A stretch of DNA of 64,000 nucleotides from Petrosia ficiformis (lineage: Eukaryota > Porifera > Demospongiae > Haplosclerida > Petrosiidae): assembly GCA_947044365.1 (NCBI GenBank), contig OX345637.1, forward strand, positions 12,489,076-12,553,075, written 5' to 3'. This document shows positions 1-11,449 of the stretch, in pieces. How positions within the stretch are numbered: position 1 is the first letter of the stretch; the number at the start of each line of letters is the position of its first letter. The position numbers and the translations under genes are program-made. Under the pieces are notes generated by a model, which was not told where the DNA came from, ran no database searches, and saw only the letters and a list, made by a program, of their open reading frames with translations.

Positions 1-245
1 ATAGTACAGTGTATAATATACTAGTAGTGAATAGTCAAACAACACTAGTTTCATAGGGGGTTGGGTGATGGTTGGACTGCTTTACACTCTCACCCACAGG
101 TCATACATGTATATCACTGGTTTTAACTCCACACATGCATGTACATGTAGGCTGTAGATTACATTACTGGAAATGTTTCCAACTCCATAGACTTACCCAT
201 GCATACATGTACATGTGCATGTACATGTTTTGTATGCACTTGTAG

Positions 246-441
246 ACCATTTGATTCAGCACTTTATGAAGATGAGGTTGAAGATGAAGGAGATTTACTA
301 GATGAAGATGGCCGTGCCAGATTAAAACTGAAAGTTGAAAATACGCTACGTTGGAGAAAAAAACTAGATGACACTGGCAAAGAGATACGAGAAAGTAACT
401 CTAGAATTGTACAATGGTCAGATGGCAGGTGGGTGTGGTTA

Positions 442-486
<45 letters not shown>

Positions 487-3400
487 TGTTTTCTAGTATG
501 TCATTATATTTGGGAGGAGAAATATTTGATATTTATAAACAACCTTTACAAGGAGAATTCAGTCATTTATTCGTAAGACAAGGTTAGGATTTGTACACAT
601 GTACATGTACTGTACATTATGGATATACAATGTATGTTATATAATGTGTTTATCTTACATGATGTGTATACATGTACATGTACTGTTACATGTACTGTAC
701 ATGTACAGTACATTATGGATATATGTTATATAATGTGTTTATCTTACATGATGTGTATACATGTACATGTACTGTACATGTACAGTACATTATGGATATA
801 TGTTATATAATGTGTTTATCTTACATGATGTGTATACATGTACATGTACTGTACATGTACAGTACATTATGGATATATGTTATATAATGTGTTTATCTTA
901 CATGATATGTATACATGTACATGTACTGTACATGTACAGTACATTATGGATATATGTTATATACATGTAATGTGTTTATCTTACATGATGTGTATACATG
1001 TACATGTACTGTACACGTACAGTACATTATGGATATATGTTATATACATGTAATGTGTTTATCTTACATGATGTGTATACATGTACAGTACATTATGGAT
1101 ATATGTTATATAATGTGTTTATTTTACATGATGTGTATACATGTACATGTACTGTACATGTACAGTACATTATGGATATATGTTATATAATGTGTTTATC
1201 TTACATGATGTACATGTACATGTAAGATAAACAATAAAATATAGCATCATTGTTGATTGTGTACATGTACATGTGTATATTCTAAATTATCCATTTATCA
1301 ATACATGTACGTGACTACATGTACATGTACATGTACATGTATGTATAATGTAGTCATGTACATTGTATACTATCATGTGCTAAATGTTATAATGTAATTT
1401 CATTAGTTTTTAAAAATGCACTTCAAATGTACATGTACATGTACACTGTACAATTACATGTACATGTATTTATCATTTGTTTTACATGTACAAAATTGAA
1501 ATCTGTAACTGGCTCTGCAAAAACTGGATTATGAACAAATCTTAATTAAAATACCTGCTATTTGAGTATCTTGTATCAGAACCCAAGGCACGAAGAACAA
1601 CCATTGGTCTCACTAGATACTGAATGTGTTTGGATTCATATACAAATACATTGAGTAATGAGCATTTGCAATTAAAGACCCTAAATGATCATAATCCTGG
1701 TTTTCACATTGATTGAACCATAACCATAGTAGGATGTGCTTCCACAAGCAAATCTATGAATATATAATGAGCTCAGTTTATCTATTTATCAGGTACAGGA
1801 TTACAAGGTCAGGCTGTTTTTAAAAACAAGATAACATTTCGACCTCACTCTACTGACAGTCAAACTCATAGAAAAATGACATTATCTATAGCTGACCGGT
1901 TTTCAAAAGCTCAGGTTAAATATACACTGTACATGTATCTCTATCTGACTATCATTCTGCCTACATGTATCTGTCTATCCATCAATCATTATATTATACA
2001 TATATATCCACTTGTCATATACTGTACACATGACATGTATATATCTATAACAGAAAATCAGGGTATTACCAGTTGTAGAAAAAGATCCCGAGTCTCGAAG
2101 AAATGAAATGATTAAGGTACTAAATACTGGTTTAAAACATTTATTTGTTTACTTGTTAGTTACTTATTTGTATACTTGTTAGCAAGAGGAACAACGTCTT
2201 CGTGCATCAGTGAGGCTTGAAAGTCAACAGAGAAGAATGAAAGAGAAGAGAGCTCATAAGGGATTATCAGCTTCATTTCTTGAACCACGAAGAGGTCGAT
2301 ATGATGAAGATGATGAAGATGAAGAAGTGAGGAACTGTGTTAGTATAGTCAATGTACATGTATCTAGTGTGGGTATGAGTCTGTATGACAATACATTTAT
2401 GTAGTATGGATATGAGTCTGTATGACAATACATTTATGTAGTATTGGTATGAGTCTGTATGACAATACATTTATGTAGTATGGGTATGAGTCTGTATGAC
2501 AATAAATTTATGTAGTATGGGTATGAGTATGACATACCATGTACGTGTACTAGAAGCTATCAAAATGGGTCAGCTAAATCCATCTTCCTGCGTCTAACGA
2601 AGCATGTGTTTTCCATCACTGGCTGTCTTAACAACTCCTCTTTCCAACAAAGCAAGTTAGCATGTATACTTCAAAATTTATAAAGCGGACAAAAATTTTA
2701 TGAAACATCCCGCCCATAATTATAGCATACATTATAAATCTGCAGATAATACAACAATAAGGAGAGGTTCATGTAACATTTAGTCACTCTATTGAACATC
2801 TCCTCATATATGTTACCATGGTTTCATTGGTATTTTAATTTATCTGTCATTACTAATTATTATTCACTTAATTTGACAGGAAGGAGTGAGTTTATCAGCT
2901 ATTAAATCATCTGTTCGTTCTCGAGTACGCAAAGACAATCTTGAGGAATATGAAGAATCTGATGATGAAGAAGAAGAAGAGGAGGAAGATTCAAAGAAAA
3001 TAAAGGTATTTAACATGTATTACTATACCTGAACAAATACATGTACATATACATTGTAATGTATGTACACTGTACTGTACTGTATGTTGGTATTCCTCTT
3101 TCCTCCACTATAGGAAAGAAACAGAAGAAAGAGACCATCAAGAGAAGGTATGTATGTGCATGAAGACATCTCAGTCTTAAATTAGGAGGGGCTCAAGCCC
3201 CCCCTGCCCCCCCCCCCCTATATCTAAGCCACTGTATTGTGTGTACAAAACATAGAAATACATGTGTAAACATTTGACAGAATGGATCTCCTTTTGTACT
3301 GACTGCATTGCATGACTTGCTATATAATTATTTCATGGAATATTTATGATAGTTTGAGCATGTAACATTTACTACTATAAATAGTAACAAAATCACAACC

Positions 3401-3571
3401 CATCCACTATTTATAGCCTACGGTAACGAAACAGCATACAACCCTTAACAAGTTGACATGTACTATAATGACTTGATCCTTTTTTTAACAGCTTCTATCA
3501 AGACAAAGGGAAGAAAATTGTTACTCAGTGATGATGATGATGATGAAGATGAAGATGATAGTGAATTTTAA
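246..3571 (+). CDS. LEO1: LEO1, RNA polymerase-associated protein, 5'-partial
   Basis: Subunit of the nuclear Paf1 complex, which travels with RNA polymerase II and promotes elongation and co-transcriptional histone modification. Exons read: 246-428, 497-582, 1793-1914, 2054-2116, 2183-2326, 2880-3005, 3114-3147, 3492-3571; all phases close and it ends in TAA. The conserved core is clear: [25 protein letters not shown], then [44 protein letters not shown] and [19 protein letters not shown]. The C-terminus is acidic and Lys/Arg-rich ([13 protein letters not shown]), as in animal LEO1. The first codon (Arg) is split, so the acidic N-terminal exons lie left of the window. About 278 aa are visible. 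Two introns carry minisatellites. The next gene begins 133 bp downstream on the same strand. Identity is firm; exon edges are by eye. Confidence 0.95.
600..1225. repeat. 77-bp minisatellite in LEO1 intron
   Basis: About eight copies of a 77-bp unit containing tatggatatatgttatata, a tttatcttacatgatg block and a palindromic tacatgtacatgtac stretch. Some copies carry a 6-bp tacatg insertion or lack the central part. The array begins about 10-15 bp after the splice donor at 583. The rest of the intron (1226-1792) holds scattered acatgtac repeats and no recognised gene. Confidence 0.9.
2370..2530. repeat. 37-bp minisatellite in LEO1 intron
   Basis: About four copies of a 37-bp unit with the core gagtctgtatgacaata and tttatgtagtatgg, starting about 45 bp after the donor of the exon ending at 2326. 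The remainder of the intron up to 2879 shows nothing recognisable. Confidence 0.85.
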
Positions 3572-3704
3572 TTATCACTTTTTGTTATTCATAGTTTATC
3601 ATAAATATAAATTGACGGGCATTAATTAGAATCACAAATACATAATAATAATAATAATAATAACTACTGTTAAACCAGTTGTTGTTAAATGCCTGTATAA
3701 AGTA

Positions 3705-6660
3705 ATGGCGGATGTTCGATGGATATTGTTGATTCTGATACACTTATACACAGGTAAATAAGTGTATGTTGCTGTAAAAATTATGGAAAGCTGTCTACAA
3801 TTATTATCTTTTACAGTTCATGCTGTTGATGTGTCATCATTTTCGATGTCTTCTACCGCTTCACCATCATCAAGCTTTTCTACTACACAACGTAAGTATT
3901 ATTATTAATGGACATTATTTAGTGTAGCTAAACATGGGATGGTACTAGCATTGTTTACCCCAGGATAAATATTAAGGGCTGGGGAATGCATCAATTGGTG
4001 TTATAAAACGGTGTTTTTTAACATAAACTTTAAAGTGTTTGGGAACAAGACTAAAGGGAGCATAGGGGAGCACCACTCTTTGGGAGAAACCCTGGTACTT
4101 CTTGTCTTGTCCCAGACGTTTAATGCCTACGGCAAAAGAACTCAAGTTGACTTTTGTTCCAGGTAAAGAATGTGGCGTATGTATTGGTATGCAATTATCA
4201 GGTATAGTACATGTATATATTATAGTCTGTTCACATTCACGATGTCCTCAAAACTATGATGTGATGACTTTATATGTAATAGAATGTATAGCTTAATGTC
4301 ATAAGGTTAATACATGATTATACTGTAAAAGCAATGGATTAAAATTTGACATACACAAAAAAGAATGGGAAAGAATATTATATGAAAACTGTACAGGTGA
4401 AAAGATTGTTACATGTAGTCATTCCAAACTAAAGTTATGAACAATTTTCTGATGTCATGGTGAATGTGAATGACCTTTAGTTACATGTATTTCAACAGTA
4501 GCATGAAAATGACAGTTAACAACAAATTATAATTGAGAAAAACATATCGCTATGATTGCTTTACAATGACTGTGTGTCAGTCTGATGGCACTAGTGTCTA
4601 TACCTTTCTGTGTACTCTGAACATTGGGGCCTGAAGAAGTAAATGTAGCAGTCTAAGTATACAGATCTTTGATGAAACTAAGGTACTCCTTCCAGGTTCT
4701 ATAAATGATAACTTCCTCATGTCTGAAAATCAATTATGTATTTCATTTCCTTATTAAAGATTCTTGCATCATCTTTATACTGTTTCTCTGCTATATAAAT
4801 GTACAACAGTTATTAGTATTAGTTGTAGTTTTACATTAAATCTCCTTGAATCTTCTTGCTGGTCTGTAGCTCAAGCACATGTTCTTTTACGCACCACACT
4901 GACCGAGCCTCTCAGGATGAATCAACTTCCTTAACTACGTATACAACGCATACTCGCATAAGTGACACAAACAGATATATATATATATCTGTGGACAGCA
5001 GTCACAGGGATAGCTCTGCAGGCCATAATAAAAGATCCATATAATTATAATGTGTAAAACATATGATAATTATATTTGGTTCAAACATTTGAAATAGATT
5101 TTTCCGTCTAAAGGCTTTAAATATTAGGACACATTTCCCAGATTCATTATATCATATTGAACTTATTGAACTTATTAAACAACAATTTTATAATCGCCTG
5201 AGCCTTGATAATAATTAATACATTTTATCATATAAATACCAGACCTTCTTTCGCCATTAGTCTGGAGATCAATGGTGAAGATAAAAAAGATTGTTGGTCA
5301 TTCCAACCAAATTAAAGTTATGAGCATTTTTATGAGGTGAAGATGAATGTCAATGTCCTTCATTTTCACCACAGACAAGTGTATATTAGTGCTGGCGCTG
5401 CTGGGGGATATTTGGAAATTTTTAATCGGAGTCAAGCTCCAATTGTTCATGATATTTCAAATATTTTACTGTTGATACTAGGGTTGAGCGATATGGAAAA
5501 TTAAGTGTTGTGATTATTGCTTAAAGCTGATTCCCATATTAAATTTCAAGTCAAATTTATTTCAACATCTCAGCTACAAGCCACCAGAAGCAACCTTAGA
5601 GAGCTCAAAGTTAAAAACATTTCCTGGTAGAGCATACCCCCAGACCCCCCTACCCCCACAGGAGCAGTGTGCTTCACATGATCAATTCTTTCCTCTCCCT
5701 AATAAGAAATCCTGTATGGAACCCCTGAGTAGTATGGTATGAAGAGAGCTATTAATACGTTGTTTTGGGGCTTCAAAGCTATAAGTGAAATATTTGGTTA
5801 GTGACAGATTAATAGAGCTAAGAGCTAAGATTTGTTCCACCTTCACGTTGATTTCTAATTAGTTTCATATGTGAATTCACTGTATAAAATGGGTGTGGCT
5901 CAGGCTAAATACTAAAATGTAATGTATGAAAATGAAACTCTTTTATTTCACTTCAGCATCTTCTTCCCCCACTTCAACACCTGAGGAAGATGAGGGATCC
6001 TTTGTGGAGAATAACCTCGGACTAATAATTGGTGTACCCACTGGACTGGGACTCTGTCTGATTGGGTTTCTTATTTGTATTGCTTACTGTGGTATGTAGA
6101 CATGTGTGTTTGGGTCTCAGTCTGATTGGGTTTATTATTTGTATTGTATGTGTGTTTGGGTCTCAGTCTGTATTGTATGTGTGTTTGGGTCTCAGTCAGA
6201 TCAGGTTTATAAATTGTATTGTATTGTATGTGTGTTTGTGTCTCAGTCAGATCAGGTTTATAAATTGTATTGTATATATGTATTTGTTGTATGTCTGTTT
6301 GGGTCTCAGTATTCGGATTGTGTGTTTGGGTATCAGTCTGATTGTGTGTTTGGATCTCAGTCTGATTGGGTTTAATGCCAATTTCACTCTATTTTGACAG
6401 GCATATCAGCAGCCTGGCATTCATGGCGTGACAACAGAGCTGCTGCACAAAATGCTTCAGATTACTATAGAGGAACAGCTAGTACTAACCTAAGAACCAC
6501 ACCAAATCCATCAACCATTCAAGGAAACTCTTCTTATCCTCCATCTTACTTTGAGCCTAGTACAGACACACTCCAAAGGGGAGCTACTATTCCAATGTCT
6601 GAGTTCTCTGTTCATAATGATACAACGATTTATCCAGATGAAAATACCTCCCATATGTAA
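3705..6660 (+). CDS. small type I membrane protein with PPSY tail
   Basis: Not a family I recognise. Exons 3705-3753, 3817-3891, 5957-6091 and 6401-6660 are all in phase 1 and give about 172 aa. It starts with a signal peptide (MADVRWILLILIHLYTG, cleavage probably after VHA). A Ser/Thr/Pro-rich ectodomain of about 40 residues follows, likely O-glycosylated. One TM helix lies at about residues 62-86 (LGLIIGVPTGLGLCLIGFLI). The tail of about 86 residues contains YPPSY, a PPxY match for WW-domain partners such as NEDD4 ligases, plus several Tyr residues. It ends in TAA at 6658-6660. The ATG lies 133 bp after the LEO1 stop, so its promoter must be very short or shared. The 2-kb second intron is filled with old repeats. 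Shisa/VOPP1-like adaptors also combine TM and PPxY, but no Cys-rich domain is seen here. Confidence 0.75.
4228..4475. repeat. foldback interspersed repeat, copy 1
   Basis: About 250 bp ending in inverted copies of gttcacattcac (left) and gtgaatgtgaatgac (right), with an AT-rich middle containing tttgacatacacaaaaaaga. Related copies lie at 24861-25111 and about 43168-43330, with pieces at about 5270-5370, 36335-36395 and 63126-63190. Probably a non-autonomous DNA element. Confidence 0.65.
4555..5045. repeat. dispersed repeat, uninterrupted copy
   Basis: About 490 bp that recurs at about 45690-46925. Shared landmarks in order are gatggcactagtgtct, ggggcctgaagaagta, actgtttctctgctata, tggtctgtagct, acttccttaactacgtat and the closing ggccataa. 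This copy lacks the 743-bp insert found in the other and so preserves its empty site near 4862-4880. Confidence 0.75.
6092..6375. repeat. minisatellite grown from the TM exon and its donor
   Basis: About six to seven imperfect units of gtctcagtctgattgggttt and attatttgtattgtatgtgt. The unit matches the end of the preceding coding exon (ctgtctgattgggtttctta, tttgtattg) plus the donor region, so coding sequence and splice donor were duplicated into the intron. The array fills almost the entire 309-bp intron up to the acceptor at 6400. Confidence 0.8.
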
Positions 6661-7274
6661 CCACACCCATTTAACACTCCCCTCACTACAGACAATATGT
6701 ATGTGTCTACATATGACTGTATATACATGTATGTATATGTATATACATTTTTTATTAGTTCTTATGTCATTTAGCATTTGATATTTTAATTCTCATTCCA
6801 GTCATCCAGTCCCGATTCTCATTCCTCATAATTTTCAAATGTAATGTAAAGTGAAGTTGCATTATTAATTATAAATAATGACTCATTTTTGATTTTGTGT
6901 GTTTCAGTGAGTATGATTTTTTGTTTAAGAATTCTACACTGTTAGATGATGGCACTGGTTGTTTCTTCATATAAGAATTTATGAAATAATGTTATATCTC
7001 ATATGGGTATAAGAATTATGTTAGGAGTACTGATGTTGTTAGTATTATATTGGGATGTATTCAGTCTTTTGAAGAAACAGAAACTCAACCGAGGTATCAA
7101 ATTTTCTTCACATTTATTAGGCGCATATTATATAATAAAATTATAGTATATATATATATATATATAGTATGATGGTGACATCATCCTTTTGATGTGGTGA
7201 GTTCTATATATTGTATATAGACCTTCGATGTGCACACTATGCAGGAGATGTCATTATCATACAATATATTGTAT
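6661..7274. other. 3' flank, no gene recognised
   Basis: AT-rich DNA after the small membrane-protein gene. A poly-A signal hexamer aataaa occurs at about 7134; whether it is used is unknown. Confidence 0.5.
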
Positions 7275-7426
7275 ATAGTATGCTAACAGGTCCTATATAC
7301 TGAATATAGAACCCTTGTTTTGTGTCCTCGGATGTGATATAGCCCTCACAAGCTCGGGCTATATCACATTCTCGGACACAAAACTCAGGTCCTATATTTT
7401 GCATATAGGACCTTTTAGCATACTAT
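7275..7426. repeat. long hairpin repeat (MITE-like)
   Basis: About 150 bp that folds on itself. The left arm starts atagtatgctaacaggtcct and the right arm is its near-complement ending aggaccttttagcatactat; inner arms tttgtgtcc..gatgtgatatagcc pair with ggctatatcacattctcgga. Likely a miniature inverted-repeat element. Confidence 0.75.
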
Positions 7427-8277
7427 ATGTACATATATATATTACATATAATTTTATTTCCGACATCCAGTATTCAATTTGAGTTAATTGATCTATTATG
7501 CTTAAGGGTGGCACAACTAGTGATATGGCTGAAACTGAAATGAGGTATGTATGACAGTGTATGTGTATAGGAGGCACATGGTTTCATAACCTATTTTTGT
7601 AGACTTTAACAAAGCAAGAACAAGCAGTTTAAAAGTTTCCAAAATTTATACTCCTTTTTTATGCATTTGAGCTTGATCAGAATTGAATTAGCAATCAACA
7701 GCTGCATTAAAAATACTGCTATAGCCATTGACAGACCAGCTTAAAATGTGGTATGGGTTTCACTAGACCTTTTGTGCCACCCCTGATGCTCTTCATTAAT
7801 AATTAATGATTAATTATATATAATTATATATATATATATATTATATACACTAATGTATATCTAGTATGTATTGCACTGTATATATATATTTTTTGTGTAC
7901 TATTATAATGACAAATTGAACATAATAATTATAATTATTTACAATGACTGAATTAACATAAAATATTACACAAAATAGCAATCAATACTAAGACAATAAC
8001 AGAAAAATATCAATTATTATAAGTTGTAATCAGTACATATTTTAACTTGTGAGGTTTTATAATAATAATAACAATAACAATAACATGATTATATGTACAT
8101 GAATATTATATATATATATACATAATTATGTATATATACATATATTCATGGTAAAATGAATTGATTTAAAAAGGAGATTTGTTGCACAACACTCCAACTG
8201 CCACATCCATCATCTGTCATGTGATAATCATGTGTATGTGTATGTATTGTTTACTGTGTTGGTGACATATGGCTTTT
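7427..8277. other. AT-rich intergenic, no gene recognised
   Basis: Contains (ta)n tracts near 7825-7850 and 8105-8130 and no convincing coding exon. The 3' end of the minus-strand receptor must lie at its right edge or inside it. Confidence 0.5.
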
Positions 8278-8469
8278 TTATTGAAGACGTCTTTGAACTA
8301 TATGAGGATAATGTTTGTCATGTGATAATGAATTACTATGGTAACAAGGTAAGAACTTACTTTTGTCTTTCAAACATTACATTTCGATGGTCAGTTACTA
8401 AATAAAATATAATTTTATAATACTATTTTAAACACATACCACATTATATACATGTACATAGATACATAG

Positions 8470-8587
8470 ATACAATGTACATACATACATACATACATAC
8501 ATACATACATACATACATACATACATACATACATACATGCATACACATACTTACACACATACACACGTACAAACATACATACATGTA

Positions 8588-8618
<31 letters not shown>

Positions 8619-8625
8619 ATATGTA
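8470..8625. repeat. (acat)n tetranucleotide array
   Basis: Nearly uninterrupted catacatacata with a few substitutions, in the last intron or 3' region of the minus-strand receptor. A threefold repeat of about 53 bp containing actacatgtagtctacatac follows at about 8695-8860. Confidence 0.9.
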
Positions 8626-8954
8626 ACATGGGCATAAACGAAGGTTGCTAAATATACATGTATGAGTGAACCTTCAAAGGCCACATGCACTAATTCTTAC
8701 ATGTACATGTAGTCTACATACAGTACATACATACTACATGTACATGTATAAGACTACATGTAGTCTACATACAGTACATACATACTACATGTACATGTAC
8801 ATGACTACATGTAGTCTACCTCATACAGTACATACATACTACATGTACATGTATATACAAACATACATATATACATTCATACATGTAGTCATGTACAAAC
8901 ACAGATACATGATTGTACATGTACATGCACTTGTAAGTACATGTACATACATAC

Positions 8955-10399
8955 CTTTATCAGTTTCTCTTCTCTTAGCTTGTATATGTTTTAGAATTAG
9001 AATAAGCAAAATAGCTAATAATATCGTAAGTAAAAGAACACTAATTCCCACTCCATAAGTAAGCCACGATTCTCCAACAATCATGGATGTTTCTTCTGTG
9101 ATCTCAGGGACAGGAGAAGGTGTAACGGAGGGTCTTGGTTGTGCTGGAATTATAAAGTTCTCAGTATATATAATAAGATCCCCAACCCTCAGTCGAACTT
9201 CTACTGTGTGCGCCTGAGGATAAATATATATAATTATGAATGAATGAATAGATAGAATCATGGATGGAAAGATGAATGGAAGATGGAGTCAATGGAAGGA
9301 TAAAGGATGAATGGATTAATGAAAGATGAATGAATGAATGAATGAATGAATTTATGTATGTACAAATGAATGAGTGAGTGAATGAGTGAATGAATGAATG
9401 AATGAATGAATGAATGTACATGTATGTATGTATGAATGAATGAATGAATGAGTGAGTGAATGAATGAATGAATGAATGAATGTATGTATGTATGAATGAA
9501 TGAATGAGTGAAGTGAGTGAGTGAGTGAATGAATGAATGAATGAATGAATGTATGTATGTATGAATGAATGAGTGAGTGAGTGAATGAATGAATGAATGA
9601 ATGAATGAATGAATGTATGTATGTACAAATGAATGAGTGAGTGAATGAGTGAATGAATGAATGAATGAATGAATGAATGAATGAATGTATGTATGTATGT
9701 ATGAATGAGTGAGTGAATCAGTGAATGAATGAATGAATGAATGTATGTATGTATGAATGAATGAGTGAGTGAGTGAGTGAGTGAGTGAATGAATGAATGA
9801 ATGAATGTATGTATGTATGAATGAATGAGTGAGTGAGCAAATGAACGAATGAAAGAAAGTATGTATGTATGTACGAACGAATGAATGAATGAGTGAGTGA
9901 GTGAGTGAATGAATGAATGAATGAAAGATGGATGTATGGATAGATGGATGGTTGATTAGATGGAGGCATGGATGAAGAGATAAATGAATGAATGATGGAT
10001 GTATAGATGGATGGTTGATTAGATGGAGGCATGGATGAAGAGATAAATGAATGAATGATGGATGTATAGATGGATGGTTGATTTGATGGAGGCATGGAGG
10101 CATGGATGAATGGATAAAGGAACGAATGAAAAGATGGATGGATGACTGGATGGATAGATACATGTAGATAGATAATAATTGGATGGATGAGTGAAAAGAT
10201 GGTACCAGACATATACCTCATATGGATCCAAATCAGAAAAGACATGTTCCCCATCCTCTATAGTAACCCATGTTCCTTCTATATTCCCTTCAATTATCAC
10301 ATTACCATGTTGTTCAAGAAATGATGGTAACTCCCACGAGATAGATAGGTCATTGGTATTCCTCCAATCAATTTCAAAGTCAATTAAAACTGTAGAAGA

Positions 10400-10430
<31 letters not shown>

Positions 10431-11418
10431 TGTATGTATGTATGTATGTATGTGTATGTATGTATGCATGCATGCATGTATGCATGCATGTATGTATGTA
10501 TGTATGTATGTATGTATGTATGTATGTATGTATGTATGTATGCATGCATGTATGTATGTATGTATGTACATGTATATATGTATTAATGGCTATAACATGT
10601 ATATATGTATGTATATACGACGTATATACATGTGCATGTATATAGTACATGTACGTATATTATACGTACATGTACTATATACATGCACATATACATGTAT
10701 GTATTTATGTATATATATGTATGTATTTATGTATATATATGTACGTATTTAAGTATATAGTACCATGATCATCATTAGTTTCTAAATCACAAGAAGTAGC
10801 TGACACAGTGTTACCATTGTTGTCAATAGCTGATGCAGTTACTGTGTATGTACATCCAGGTAATAATCCAGTTAACGTAACAGGAATTTCTTCCATGGGT
10901 GAGTTTATTTGAATTCTGTGATTAACATTAGCTTCGGTACACACATAGTCTATGTTAAAATGATCAATATATCTGGAACTGGAGACCTGTAAAATGTACA
11001 TGTATACTTGTACATGTATGTAACTGTGTCTACATGTATGTACATGTATGTACATGTATGTATGTATGTATAAAAGTACATGTACATGTATGTAACTGTA
11101 GGTATACATGTATGTATGCAAGTACATGTAAATGTATGTACATGTAACTGTAAGTACATGTACATGTATAAATAATTAAAAAATATTTTCAATAAAAAAG
11201 ATATATTATGTATGTAGAGATGTCAAAACCTAAAAGGTATGCGAACAAGGTCAGGATAACTAGGTGTATGAGTGAGATGTTTGATTTGGACCCTGCCAGC
11301 TGAGCTGCCTTGGTAGCTCAGTTGGTAAGAGCATCTGTCCGGAGTGCAGAGTGTCGTGGGTTCGAATCCCACCTGAGGCAACTCATTTTTTCATTTTTCA
11401 TTTTGCCTCAGGTGTCTG

Positions 11419-11449
<31 letters not shown>

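Noticed and set aside
6106..6375. Separate membrane-protein gene in a frame with repeated hydrophobic segments
   Set aside because: The frame runs through the intronic minisatellite derived from the TM exon; hydrophobicity is inherited from that exon and there is no independent start context or partner exon.
8470..8625. CRISPR-like regular repeats
   Set aside because: Simple tetranucleotide DNA in a eukaryotic intron or 3' region. None of the tandem arrays in the window has unique spacers.
9258..10163. Open frame of about 300 codons rich in His/Ser/Ile
   Set aside because: Pure (gaat)/(gagt)/(gtat) tetranucleotide array inside a receptor intron; open because the repeat contains no stops in that frame.
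11307..11380. Functional tRNA-Ser(GGA) gene
   Set aside because: U33 is replaced by C, there is no long variable arm as in tRNA-Ser, and flanks, body and (tttc)n tail are shared with other copies, so it is a SINE head.
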